Origin: an uncultured Clostridia bacterium
GTDB lineage: Bacteria; Bacillota; Clostridia; Christensenellales; Aristaeellaceae
Direction: 5' to 3'
DNA length: 9,919 nt
Assembly (NCBI GenBank): GCA_934621485.1
Contig: CAKTUS010000096.1
Span: forward strand, 1-9,919
Each line of letters begins with the position of its first letter. The stretch's first letter is position 1. The notes under the pieces are model-generated. The model saw only the letters and a program-made list of their open reading frames with translations, did not search any database and was not told where the DNA came from. Positions 1 through 7,046 of this stretch are shown here, piece after piece. Both the position numbers and the translations under genes were made by a program.

Positions 1-38
1 GCAACTTACCGCTTCATCCCTAAACAGACAGCTTTAGT

Positions 39-67
39 AGTATAGTACAAAGCCAGTTCAATTGCAA
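39..67 (-). promoter_or_regulatory. Possible leftward sigma-A promoter leading out of the window
   Basis: On the minus strand a TTGCAA box (62-67) is followed after exactly 17 bases by TATACT (39-44), a good match to sigma-A spacing and -10 sequence. Transcription would start near position 32 and leave the window at the left edge. The first ATG in the visible leader (15-17) runs into a stop after three codons, so no gene start is seen. If real, it would drive a gene divergent from the MarR-MATE pair. The prediction rests on motif match only. Confidence 0.35.
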
Positions 68-159
68 TAGGTTTTCTAAAATTTTTAAGCATTTTTTGCG
101 TCAAAATCCTGTTGCGCTTATATCCATCCGCTTTTGGTGTGAACACTGCTCCGTGTGTG

Positions 160-179
160 TCCGTCTATGTTTTGACGGA
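160..179. promoter_or_regulatory. Upstream palindrome, candidate operator
   Basis: The inverted repeat TCCGTC-N8-GACGGA shares its TCCG/CGGA ends with the two palindromes overlapping the promoter downstream (214-225 and 240-253). It is centred about 50 bases upstream of the first of these. A weaker relative, TCCG-CTTT-TGGT, sits at 127-138. It could be an accessory operator for the MarR protein. The T-rich run after it means a weak terminator of an upstream transcript is also possible. Confidence 0.4.
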
Positions 180-203
180 TTTCTTTCAAAGGCAAATTTC
201 TGC

Positions 204-232
204 TTGACATTCATCCGAAAACGGACTAAACT
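204..232 (+). promoter_or_regulatory. Sigma-A promoter of the marR-MATE operon
   Basis: A perfect TTGACA -35 box (204-209) is separated by 17 bases from TAAACT (227-232), which matches four of six positions of the -10 consensus. The start of transcription would fall near 239-240, giving a leader of about 46 bases before the MarR start codon at 286. One TCCG-N4-CGGA palindrome lies in the spacer and another lies on the start point, so a bound repressor would block RNA polymerase. Confidence 0.7.
214..225. promoter_or_regulatory. Palindrome in the -35/-10 spacer, candidate MarR operator
   Basis: The perfect palindrome TCCG-AAAA-CGGA lies between the -35 and -10 boxes of the promoter at 204-232. 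MarR-family dimers typically bind short palindromes overlapping their own promoter and so repress themselves and a linked transporter. The position is ideal for that. Binding is inferred, not shown. Confidence 0.55.
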
Positions 233-239
233 GACTTTC

Positions 240-253
240 GTCCGCTTTCGGAC
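240..253. promoter_or_regulatory. Palindrome at the transcription start, candidate MarR operator
   Basis: The perfect palindrome GTCCG-CTTT-CGGAC sits on the predicted transcription start. Its centre is 27 bases from the centre of the palindrome at 214-225 and it has the same TCCG-N4-CGGA core. Two matching sites over one promoter support a repressor operator rather than a chance hairpin. Confidence 0.55.
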
Positions 254-285
254 TTTCTTCTCGTTTTCGCTGAAAGGAGCGCTCC

Positions 286-744
286 ATGCCTTTTGAAACC
301 ATCGGTTCCGCTCTGCGGAGCTACAATACCTTGAGCCTGGAAAACGACCGGCTCTATCACGACATAGCCCGGAGACTGGGCCTGTCCGACTGTACGCTGT
401 GGATTTTGTATACCCTGCGTGTGGAGCCGGCCCCCCTGACCCTCAGCCGTTTGTGTCATCTGCTGCATCTGCCCAAGCAAACGCTTCATTCCGCGCTGAA
501 AAGCCTTGAAAGAGACGGCTGCATTTTGCAAAGGGAAGGTACGGACCGGCGCAACCGCCTGCTGTACCTGACCGATCAGGGCGTTGCTTTGGCCCGCCGC
601 ACTGCGGACCAGGTCATCGCCGCGGAGCAGGAGGCCTTTAGCGCCCTTTCGTCTCAGGAGCAGCGTGCTTTTTTGGTGTTATTTGCCAAATACACGCGTT
701 CTCTCAGACAATACTTTACTGCCGTCGATTTCCCCGTTGAATAA
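286..744 (+). CDS. MarR-family transcriptional regulator
   Basis: This is a 152-residue winged-helix regulator, the usual MarR length. MarR proteins act in the cytoplasm as dimers that bind palindromic DNA and release it when a small molecule binds. A helix-turn-helix spans about residues 51-80, followed by a charged wing at about 82-94 (REGTDRRNRLLYL) holding the typical Asp-Arg pair (D87, R88/R89). Helices at both ends would form the dimer interface. The ATG follows AAAGGAG with a six-base gap. The stop is 14 bases before a MATE transporter gene, so the two are almost certainly one operon, as in Staphylococcus mepR-mepA. It is probably the repressor acting on the TCCG palindromes just upstream. 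The inducer is unknown; an antimicrobial or bile-like compound is a guess from the neighbour. Confidence 0.92.
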   Translation: MPFETIGSALRSYNTLSLENDRLYHDIARRLGLSDCTLWILYTLRVEPAPLTLSRLCHLLHLPKQTLHSALKSLERDGCILQREGTDRRNRLLYLTDQGVALARRTADQVIAAEQEAFSALSSQEQRAFLVLFAKYTRSLRQYFTAVDFPVE

Positions 745-758
745 GAAAGGAACCTGCC

Positions 759-2087
759 ATGCGTATCCAGCTATCCGATCATTTCACCTATCCGCGCCTG
801 TTGCGCTTCGTTTTGCCCACCATCGTCATGATGATTTTTACCTCCATTTACGGCGTAGTGGACGGTTTGTTTGTCTCCAACACCGTAGGCAAAATACCGT
901 TTGCCGCTCTGAACCTGATTATGCCTTTCATTATGGTGCTGGGCGGCATGGGCTTTATGATTGGCACCGGCGGCAGCGCCCTGGTAGCCAGTGAGCTGGG
1001 TCGCGGCGACCGTCAGCGGGCCAACCGTACCTTCTCCATGATGGTTTTGTTTACCGTGGTGCTGGGCCTGGGCCTTACCCTGGCCGGGCTGCTGCTTTTG
1101 CGACCTGTGGCCCGGCTGCTGGGCGCTACCGACGCGCTGATGGACCACTGCGTGCTGTACGGCGGTATCTGCATTGCCTTTACCACCGCCTTTATGCTGC
1201 AAAACGTGTTTCAAAGTTTTCTGGCGGCGGCGGAAAAGCCCCGTCTGGGGCTGCTGATTACCATTGCGGCCGGCGTAACCAATTGTGCGCTGGACGCGCT
1301 GTTCATGCTGGGCTTCGGCTGGGGGCTGGCAGGGGCGGCGCTGGCCACGGGCATCGGTCAATGCGTAGGCGGCCTGCTCCCCCTTCTTTATTTTCTCCGG
1401 CCCAACAGCAGCCTTCTTCGCCTAACGCCTGCGAGGCTGGAGGTTAGGCCGCTGCTGAAAGCCTGCGCCAACGGTTCTTCCGAATTGATGAGCAATATCT
1501 CCTCCTCCCTGGTAAGCATGCTGTACAACTGGCAGCTGCTGCACTTCATCGGCGAGGACGGCGTATCTGCCTATGGGGTGCTGATGTATGTGCAGTTCAT
1601 TTTCATGGCTATCTTCATCGGCTATTCCATCGGCAGCGCCCCCATTATCAGTTATCATTACGGCGCGGGCCATCACAGCGAGCTGCGCAACCTGCTGCAA
1701 AAGAGCAGCGTGCTGATGGGAAGCGGCGGCGTTGTGCTGACGGCGCTGGCCCTGGCGCTGGCCTCGCCGCTGGCCCGGCTGTTTGTGGGCTACGATCCGG
1801 AGCTATACGCCCTGACCACCCACGCCTTCCAGCTATTCTCCTTTTCTTTCCTGATGGGCGGCTTTAACATTTTTGCTTCCAGCTTCTTCACCGCCCTGAA
1901 CAACGGCGGCATCTCCGCAGCCATTTCCTTTCTGCGCACCCTGGTTTTCCAGGCCTTCTCTGTGCTGCTTCTGCCCCTGCTGCTCGGTATTGACGGTATC
2001 TGGCTGGCCATTACGGTGGCAGAACTCTTTGCATGCCTCATCTCGCTGCTGTTCCTGGCGAATAAGAAAAAGGTCTATCATTATTAA
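759..2087 (+). CDS. MATE family efflux transporter (MepA-like)
   Basis: This is a 442-residue membrane protein with about twelve hydrophobic segments, the standard MATE size. MATE proteins export cationic drugs and other organic compounds from the cytoplasm in exchange for sodium ions or protons. The first helix carries the conserved proline P20. Asp35, in the stretch GVVDGLFVS, fits the family's early conserved acidic position. The glycine-rich GGSALVASELGRGD region (71-84) and the matching GSAPIISYHYGAG motif (292-304) in the second half show the internal two-fold repeat. An AAAGGAA site precedes the ATG, and the MarR stop lies 14 bases upstream. Pairing with MarR suggests drug-induced expression. 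The subfamily looks closest to MepA; the substrate cannot be read from the sequence. It differs clearly from the second MATE gene ending at 2348. Confidence 0.93.
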   Translation: MRIQLSDHFTYPRLLRFVLPTIVMMIFTSIYGVVDGLFVSNTVGKIPFAALNLIMPFIMVLGGMGFMIGTGGSALVASELGRGDRQRANRTFSMMVLFTVVLGLGLTLAGLLLLRPVARLLGATDALMDHCVLYGGICIAFTTAFMLQNVFQSFLAAAEKPRLGLLITIAAGVTNCALDALFMLGFGWGLAGAALATGIGQCVGGLLPLLYFLRPNSSLLRLTPARLEVRPLLKACANGSSELMSNISSSLVSMLYNWQLLHFIGEDGVSAYGVLMYVQFIFMAIFIGYSIGSAPIISYHYGAGHHSELRNLLQKSSVLMGSGGVVLTALALALASPLARLFVGYDPELYALTTHAFQLFSFSFLMGGFNIFASSFFTALNNGGISAAISFLRTLVFQAFSVLLLPLLLGIDGIWLAITVAELFACLISLLFLANKKKVYHY

Positions 2088-2108
2088 AGCGGTGTTCGGA
2101 AACCTGGA

Positions 2109-2146
2109 AAGCCCGGCCTTGTAAGCTACATTACAAGACCGGGCTT
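2109..2146 (+). terminator. GC-rich hairpin after the first MATE gene
   Basis: A 16-bp stem with one mismatch and a six-base loop (arms 2109-2124 and 2131-2146, beginning AAGCCCGG) starts 21 bases after the MATE stop. No T-run follows it on the plus strand, so it is not a textbook intrinsic terminator. It may protect the 3' end or stop transcription with a factor. A near copy lies at 2305-2342 (35 of 38 bases identical by eye). Confidence 0.5.
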
Positions 2147-2304
2147 CTCAGACTGTCGAAAAACTCCTGACTGGCCGCCATCGCCCGGAAGCAGCGCTTC
2201 GCTGGTTCGCGGGGAAAGTGCTGCGGCATAAGGCTTAGGGGCTCCGCCCCTAAAACCCCGGCAGGAGGCACTGCCTCCTGCACCTCCACTTTTTCAGCAA
2301 CCTG

Positions 2305-2342
2305 AAGCCCGGCCTTGCAAGCTGCATTACAAGGCCGGGCTT
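2305..2342. terminator. Shared hairpin between the converging MATE genes
   Basis: A 16-bp stem with one mismatch and a six-base loop (arms 2305-2320 and 2327-2342) begins five bases beyond the stop of the leftward MATE gene. On the plus strand TTCTCTTTTA follows it, which would make a modest terminator for rightward transcripts. On the minus strand there is no T-run. It probably ends transcripts from one or both sides. Confidence 0.5.
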
Positions 2343-2347
2343 CTCTT

Positions 2348-3751
2348 TTAGGACTGCTGTTCCTGCCGGGCTACGCCGCTTTTGACAATGCAGCGCTTCA
2401 TCCATCCGCCGAAGTAATAGTAAACGATAAACATCAGCGATGTTACCGTCCAGGTTACCGGGTAGCTCCATAGCAGCGCGCTCAGCGTGCCATAAGCCGG
2501 CAGCACCGCCATCACCCACACCACGCGCAGCAGGCATACGCCCGTCAATGTCAGCAGGGTGGGAATCAGCGAATCGCCCGCGCCGCGCACCGCGCCGGAG
2601 TAAACCTCAATGCCGATATAAGTAATGTAGCACGGCACCAGCAAATGCACCATCTGCAAGCCGTACTCCACCACAGCCTCATCATCGCTAAACAGGTGCA
2701 GAAGCATTTGAGCAAAACCCAGCAGCGCGGCGCTCAACAACAATGTGGTGCCCGCAGCCATTACCAGACACACATGCACGCTCCTTTTCACCCGGTCATA
2801 TTTTCCCGCGCCAAAGTTTTGACCCACAAAGGTGGTTATGGCCACGCCAAAGGCGTTCACAATCATCCAATAAAAGCCGTCCAGCTTGCCGTAGGCGGTA
2901 TAAGCCGCCACCACATCCGTGCCAAAGCCGTTGATGCTGGTTTGAATGATGACATTGGAAATGGAGTACAGCACAGATTGCAGTCCTGCCGGCAGGCCGA
3001 TTTCCACAATGCGCGTCAGCAGATAACGGTGGAAACGGATTTTGCGGGGGAATAACCGGTAGGAAGCGCCGGTACGCAGCAGCGTCAGCGCCACCAGCAC
3101 GGCGCTGACCGCCTGGGAAAGAATGGTGGCCAAAGCCGCGCCTGCCACGCCCATTTCCAGGCCCAGCACCAGCAGAATGTCCAGCACAATGTTCACCAGG
3201 CAGGCCACAATCAGGAAGTACAACGGCCGGCGGCTGTCGCCCACGGCGCGCAGCAGGCCGGAGCCAATGTTGTACACCAGATTGGGAATCATGCCGGCAA
3301 AATAGATGCGGATATAGGTGACCGCATGATCCATCACATCCTCAGGGGTGCCCATCAAACGCAGAATTGCCGGCGAAAGAGCAATGCCCGCCACCGTAAG
3401 AAACACGCCGCAAGCCAGCGACAGGGCGGCCGCCGTGTGCACGGTGTCCCCCACCTCCTGGCTTCGTCTTGCGCCAAAATACTGGGACAAAATCACCGTT
3501 GCGCCGGAGGACAGGCCCACGAAAAAGCCTACAATCAGGTTGATCAGGTTGCCCGTGGCCCCGCCTACGGCCGCCAGGGCCTCTTTGCCTACAAACTTGC
3601 CCACCACAATGGCGTCCACAGTGTTGTACATTTGCTGGAAAAAAGTGCCCAGCAGAATAGGAAAGAAAAAGGCCAGCAGATTCTTCCAGATAACGCCGTC
3701 CGTAATCTGATTTATGTGCGGACTTTCGGGAGCTTTTGCTTTTCTTGGCAT
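2348..3751 (-). CDS. MATE family efflux transporter (second, distinct)
   Basis: This is a 467-residue polytopic membrane protein with about twelve hydrophobic segments and a short charged N-terminus (residues 1-20). It exchanges organic substrates for sodium or protons across the cell membrane. Family marks are P31 in the first helix, D46 in NTVDAIVVGKFVG, and the paired motifs SGATVILSQYFGA (82-94) and GVAITTFVGQNFGAGKYD in the second half. It is more like the common clostridial NorM/DinF-type MATE proteins than the MarR-linked one that converges on it. GAGG lies eight bases before the ATG. It is the last gene of the purC-started minus-strand cluster, ten bases after the GNAT stop, so it is probably co-transcribed. 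Its cargo is unknown; a cell-envelope or secondary metabolite is possible. Confidence 0.93.
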   Translation of the reverse strand: MPRKAKAPESPHINQITDGVIWKNLLAFFFPILLGTFFQQMYNTVDAIVVGKFVGKEALAAVGGATGNLINLIVGFFVGLSSGATVILSQYFGARRSQEVGDTVHTAAALSLACGVFLTVAGIALSPAILRLMGTPEDVMDHAVTYIRIYFAGMIPNLVYNIGSGLLRAVGDSRRPLYFLIVACLVNIVLDILLVLGLEMGVAGAALATILSQAVSAVLVALTLLRTGASYRLFPRKIRFHRYLLTRIVEIGLPAGLQSVLYSISNVIIQTSINGFGTDVVAAYTAYGKLDGFYWMIVNAFGVAITTFVGQNFGAGKYDRVKRSVHVCLVMAAGTTLLLSAALLGFAQMLLHLFSDDEAVVEYGLQMVHLLVPCYITYIGIEVYSGAVRGAGDSLIPTLLTLTGVCLLRVVWVMAVLPAYGTLSALLWSYPVTWTVTSLMFIVYYYFGGWMKRCIVKSGVARQEQQS

Positions 3752-3761
3752 GTGCTTTTCC

Positions 3762-4541
3762 TCACTCAGTTGTCGTTTCGTTCAGATACCAGGCGGTATA
3801 GGCGCCGGCCTCGCGGTAGCCCAGCTTTTGGGCCAGCGCTGCCGACGCACGGTTGGCCGCGTCCCAGCTGGGGTACAGCCCGCGGTTCAGGCACTCCAAA
3901 ATCAGGCGGGCGCAGCAGGCGGAGGCAATTCCACGGCGACGGTAATCCCGGCGGGTGTCCACCTCAATTTCAATGCCGCCGTCATAACAGCAATAAGACG
4001 AAGCGCCGCCCACCATTCTTCCCTCATGCAGGCAAACCACGCCCAATCCGTGGGTTAAAAAATCCTCCGTCGAGGCAAACAGCGCCACGAAGTCTCTGGA
4101 CCATTCTTCCGAAAGGGCCTCATGGTACCGTTCCCGGTTCATCAAGCAAAGAGCCAGGCCCTGCGGCAGCGCGTTGCTCATCTCCTGCAAGCGCTTTTCC
4201 TCAAAGTGTTCGCCGCCCTTTTGCATGGCATAGCGCAGCGTGCGCCGGGCTCGGGAACCAAACACGCCGGGCACGTTTTCATCGCCTTGCGGCAGCGCCA
4301 AAATTCCAAAGCGGCCGTCCAGCCAGCGGTCAACGGCTCGGAGCATGGCTTTCCCGCCTTCGGATGCAAACAGGAAATCCCCGGTGCGGCACAAAGCCGG
4401 TCCTGCGTTCTCCAGCCGCCACACCTGACCCATGCGCCCCTGCAGAGCCGTCCAAACAAGGGGTTCCTGCCACCTGTGAAAAAGGGGCGCCACGCGCCCC
4501 AGTGCATCCGCGCCCTCCACGCGAATCAGTTCTTCTGCCAT
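3762..4541 (-). CDS. GNAT-family N-acetyltransferase
   Basis: This 259-residue cytoplasmic protein has a C-terminal GNAT domain. The acetyl-CoA pyrophosphate loop is YRRRGIAS (200-207), preceded by the strand GGIEIEVDT and followed by a helix. The segment GLYPSWDAANRASAALAQKLGY (221-242) carries the WD-x-x-N-x-x-S-x-x-L-A-x-K-L-G-Y pattern typical of the GNAT_acetyltran (PF12746-like) group of Firmicutes. The first 120 residues are family-specific and not recognised further. The start codon overlaps the end of the upstream dehydratase gene by 16 bases and AGGAGG precedes it, so translation is coupled. Its acceptor is unknown. Given its neighbour, acetylation of an amino-sugar is conceivable, but this subgroup is not firmly tied to sugars. 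Confidence 0.85.
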   Translation of the reverse strand: MAEELIRVEGADALGRVAPLFHRWQEPLVWTALQGRMGQVWRLENAGPALCRTGDFLFASEGGKAMLRAVDRWLDGRFGILALPQGDENVPGVFGSRARRTLRYAMQKGGEHFEEKRLQEMSNALPQGLALCLMNRERYHEALSEEWSRDFVALFASTEDFLTHGLGVVCLHEGRMVGGASSYCCYDGGIEIEVDTRRDYRRRGIASACCARLILECLNRGLYPSWDAANRASAALAQKLGYREAGAYTAWYLNETTTE

Positions 4542-5554
4542 TGAGCCAGCTCCTCCTGAATATAGGTCAGGGACAGCAGCTTTTCCTTTACCTGCTCCAC
4601 CGTCAGCAGCCGGGTGTTATTGGAATTAAACTCGGTCAGGGTATTGCGGTTCTGGTCGCCCTTCACCACATACTTGTCGTAGTTCAAATCCCGGCTGTCG
4701 GATGGCACGCGGTAAAAATCGCCCATATCGACGGCATGCACACATTCCTCATTGGTCAGCAGGGTTTCATACATCTTTTCGCCATGGCGGATTCCAATCA
4801 CCCGCACAGGGTTCTCCGCGTGAAACACCTCTTTTACCGCCTGCGCCAGCACGCCGATGGTGCAGGCCGGGGCCTTCTTGACCAAAATGTCGCCGGTATG
4901 CGCGTTGTCAAAGGCAAAGAGCACCAGTTCCACCGCCTCGTCCAGGCTCATGATGAAGCGGGTCATATCCGGGTTGGTCACCGTCAGGGGAAGGCCCTGC
5001 TTGATCTGATCGATAAACAGCGGAATCACCGATCCGCGGGAGCACATCACATTGCCGTAGCGGGTGCCGCAAATGGTGGTTTTTTCCTCCTTCACCGTGC
5101 GGCTCTTGGCCACGAACACCTTTTCCATCATGGCCTTGGAGGTGCCCATGGCGTTTACCGGGTAGGCCGCCTTGTCGGTGGACAGACAAATGACCTTGCG
5201 CACCCCCTCCTCAATGCAGGCTGTGAGCACATGATCTGTGCCCAGCACATTGGTTTTCACCGCTTCAATGGGAAAAAACTCACAGGAGGGCACCTGCTTG
5301 AGCGCCGCGGCATGGAACAGATAATCCACCCCGTGGATGGCATTTTTCACGCTGGCCAGCTCCCGCACATCGCCGATATAGTACTTGATTTTGTCGCTCT
5401 GATAGCGATGGCGCATATCATCCTGCTTTTTTTCATCCCGGCTGAAAATGCGAATTTCACCGATATCCGTATGCAAAAAGCGTTTCAGCACCGCTTCGCC
5501 AAAGGAGCCGGTGCCTCCGGTAAGCATCAGGGTTTTTCCGCTGAATGGCGTCAT
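4526..5554 (-). CDS. capE: CapE/FnlA-type UDP-GlcNAc 4,6-dehydratase/5-epimerase
   Basis: This 342-residue extended short-chain dehydrogenase has the same length as staphylococcal CapE. Such enzymes turn UDP-N-acetylglucosamine into a 4-keto-6-deoxy sugar nucleotide, inverting C5, for capsule or O-antigen units such as N-acetyl-L-fucosamine. An NAD(P)-binding Rossmann motif TGGTGSFG lies at 12-19, GDVRE at 61-65, and LSTDKAAYPVNAMGTSKAMM at 124-143. The usual Tyr of the YxxxK pair is Met136, with Lys140 retained. This separates it from PseB-type enzymes, which keep Tyr. The C-terminal NNTRLLTVEQVKEKLL region also fits CapE. The ribosome site overlaps the last codons of purC, four bases upstream, so translation is coupled. 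No CapF/CapG partners are in the window, so the sugar made is uncertain. Confidence 0.88.
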   Translation of the reverse strand: MTPFSGKTLMLTGGTGSFGEAVLKRFLHTDIGEIRIFSRDEKKQDDMRHRYQSDKIKYYIGDVRELASVKNAIHGVDYLFHAAALKQVPSCEFFPIEAVKTNVLGTDHVLTACIEEGVRKVICLSTDKAAYPVNAMGTSKAMMEKVFVAKSRTVKEEKTTICGTRYGNVMCSRGSVIPLFIDQIKQGLPLTVTNPDMTRFIMSLDEAVELVLFAFDNAHTGDILVKKAPACTIGVLAQAVKEVFHAENPVRVIGIRHGEKMYETLLTNEECVHAVDMGDFYRVPSDSRDLNYDKYVVKGDQNRNTLTEFNSNNTRLLTVEQVKEKLLSLTYIQEELAQWQKN

Positions 5555-5558
5555 AGCT

Positions 5559-6293
5559 TTATTCCTCCCCCGTATTCTTCAGCACGTTGCCCGTCAGGCG
5601 GTGCAGCACCTCGCGGTAGGCTTCCTCCACATTGCCCAGGTCGTGCCGGAAACAATCGATATCCAAGGGCTCGTGGGTTCGGGAATCCCAGAAGCGGCAG
5701 GTATCGGGCGATACCTCGTCTGCCAGCAGAATTTTTCCATGAAAGCGGCCGAATTCCAGCTTGAAGTCAATCAGCTCAATATTGATATCCCGCATACAGT
5801 CCCGCACCACGTTGTTCACCCGCAGGCTCATGGTTTCCATCTGGGCTATTTCCTCCGGCGTGGCCAGGCTCATGGCGGTAATATGGGTCAGGTTGACCAG
5901 CGGATCCTCCAGTTCGGGATCTTTCAGGCAATATTCCACCACCGTATTCTTCAGCCGGGTACCGTCCGGATAGCCAATGCGCTTGGCCAAGCTGCCCGCC
6001 ACAATGTTGCGCACTTTCACCGTTACGGGAATAATCTCCACCCGCTTCACCAGCGAACAGCGGTTGTCCAAACGGCGAATGAAGTGATTGGGCACGCCCT
6101 TTTCCGTCAGCAGGGTAAACATATATTCGCAAATCAGATTATTGATTTCTCCCTTACCAATGATGCGGCCCCGCTTCAGCCCATGAAACGCAAAGGTTTC
6201 GTCTCGGTAATAGACCACAGCCTCGTCCGGGTTTTCGGTGGCGTACAGGCGCTTGCCCTTGCCCTCGGTAATCATGTTGGTGATGTTGTCCAT
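5559..6293 (-). CDS. purC: SAICAR synthetase (phosphoribosylaminoimidazole-succinocarboxamide synthase)
   Basis: This 244-residue cytoplasmic enzyme joins CAIR and aspartate with ATP to give SAICAR, a step of de novo purine synthesis. The family runs end to end: GKGKRLYAT (11-19) nucleotide loop, VEIIPVTVKVRNIVAGSL (85-102), the signature LIDFKLEFG (174-182) and DEVSPDTCRFWD (192-203). Length is normal (about 240). The ATG at 6293 is preferred because AAAGG sits six bases upstream and the protein then starts like its relatives; an in-frame ATG at 6311 lacks this. A promoter at 6330-6358 lies just upstream and leaves a leader of about 30 bases, too short for a purine riboswitch. It is not in a pur cluster. 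Its 3' end contains the ribosome site of capE. Confidence 0.96.
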   Translation of the reverse strand: MDNITNMITEGKGKRLYATENPDEAVVYYRDETFAFHGLKRGRIIGKGEINNLICEYMFTLLTEKGVPNHFIRRLDNRCSLVKRVEIIPVTVKVRNIVAGSLAKRIGYPDGTRLKNTVVEYCLKDPELEDPLVNLTHITAMSLATPEEIAQMETMSLRVNNVVRDCMRDINIELIDFKLEFGRFHGKILLADEVSPDTCRFWDSRTHEPLDIDCFRHDLGNVEEAYREVLHRLTGNVLKNTGEE

Positions 6294-6329
6294 GGCTGGC
6301 CCTTTCTTCAAATGTCTAGCTTCCCTGCT

Positions 6330-6358
6330 ATTGTAACACGGTTAGCCAACCTTCGCAA
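6330..6358 (-). promoter_or_regulatory. Sigma-A promoter of the purC-capE-GNAT-MATE cluster
   Basis: Reading leftwards, TTGCGA (6353-6358) is followed after 17 bases by TACAAT (6330-6335), five of six -10 positions. The start would be near 6322, about 30 bases before the purC ATG. The spacer contains the small inverted repeat GGTT-N4-AACC, which could be an operator or chance. The -35 box begins just before the yczE-like stop codon, and no clear terminator separates the two genes. Confidence 0.65.
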
Positions 6359-6359
6359 G

Positions 6360-6998
6360 CTACTGAAACCAGGCTCGGGTACGCTTGCCCACTGCGGCGA
6401 TGGCCGGGCCCAGGCAAAAGCCGGTGAGCACAGTGGTAAGGCCCACCGTAGCGCCCATCAGGAATCCTGCGGTCAAAAACGCTATATCCCAAAGAATCCG
6501 CACGACTCTGGCAGACAGGCGGCGAACCCTCCTGGCTATCATCTGCGGCACCGCATCATACGGAGCCACGCCCAAATCCGACGCAATATAGAAGGCTGCC
6601 GCCAGCAAAAACACCGCCATGCTCACGGCAAACAAAACAAGGCGCAGACCCAGCGGGCTTTCGGGCGACAGATGCGGGCTAAGCAGCGACAAAAACCAAT
6701 CGGCGCTGTAGCCCACCACCAACATATTCGCCAGCGTGCCCACGCCGATGCGCGACAGATCGCAGCACAGCACGGGGATGCACAGCACCAGATTCATCAG
6801 CAGCTGCCAGGTGCCAAAGCTCAAACCGGTGCAATTTGCCAGGCCCAGGTTAAAGGTGGAACAGGGGTCCGTGCCAAAGCCCACCAGCTTGAACACCGCC
6901 ACGCCAAAGCCCATCACCACGACGCTCGCCAGCAGCGCCGCCATTCTGCGTCCCGCCCGGGGCCGCGTCCAAAACGCCAGGTTTTCCATCTTTTTCAA
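6360..6998 (-). CDS. YczE/YitT-like integral membrane protein
   Basis: This is a membrane protein of 212 residues from the TTG at 6998 (209 from the ATG at 6989) with about five to six hydrophobic segments. It carries the repeated motif of the YczE/YyaS group: GFGTDPCSTFNLGL near the first helix and DLGVAPYDAVPQMI later, then GTVGLTTVLTGFCLGPAI-like glycine-rich sequence. YczE proteins are poorly understood; in Bacillus one affects the non-ribosomal peptide bacillomycin D. The TTG is chosen because GGAGG (7009-7013) lies ten bases upstream, against 19 for the ATG. The in-frame ATG at 7067 lies upstream of the predicted transcription start and cannot be used from that promoter. It has its own promoter and may read through into purC. 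Function remains unassigned. Confidence 0.82.
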   Translation of the reverse strand: MKKMENLAFWTRPRAGRRMAALLASVVVMGFGVAVFKLVGFGTDPCSTFNLGLANCTGLSFGTWQLLMNLVLCIPVLCCDLSRIGVGTLANMLVVGYSADWFLSLLSPHLSPESPLGLRLVLFAVSMAVFLLAAAFYIASDLGVAPYDAVPQMIARRVRRLSARVVRILWDIAFLTAGFLMGATVGLTTVLTGFCLGPAIAAVGKRTRAWFQ

Positions 6999-7046
6999 GG
7001 CGCCAATTCCTCCAGTCAAAAAAGCCGCTTGCAGACAGCAACTCCC

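Larger units (their letters stand above)
2109..2342. repeat. Hairpin-bounded intergenic element, copy A
   Basis: This 234-base unit fills most of the 260-base gap between the converging MATE genes. Near-identical hairpins at 2109-2146 and 2305-2342 bound it. Just inside each hairpin lie inverted tags, CAG...GAAAAA (2149-2163) and TTTTTC...CTG (2290-2304). The core has two perfect small hairpins, TTAGGGGC-TCC-GCCCCTAA (2235-2253) and GCAGGAGGC-ACT-GCCTCCTGC (2261-2281). A 35-base core stretch (2230-2264) reappears inverted at 7150-7184 with three mismatches. There is no coding potential. It resembles a MITE or a palindromic intergenic repeat. Mobility is inferred only from the second copy in this window. 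Confidence 0.6.

Noticed and set aside
3326..5764. 812-residue plus-strand open frame
   Set aside because: It lies antisense to four well-supported genes, is rich in Arg, Pro, His and Gln with no recognisable domain, and is a product of GC-rich codon bias.
6294..6329. Purine riboswitch or other leader control before purC
   Set aside because: The predicted leader is only about 30 bases, too short for a purine aptamer.
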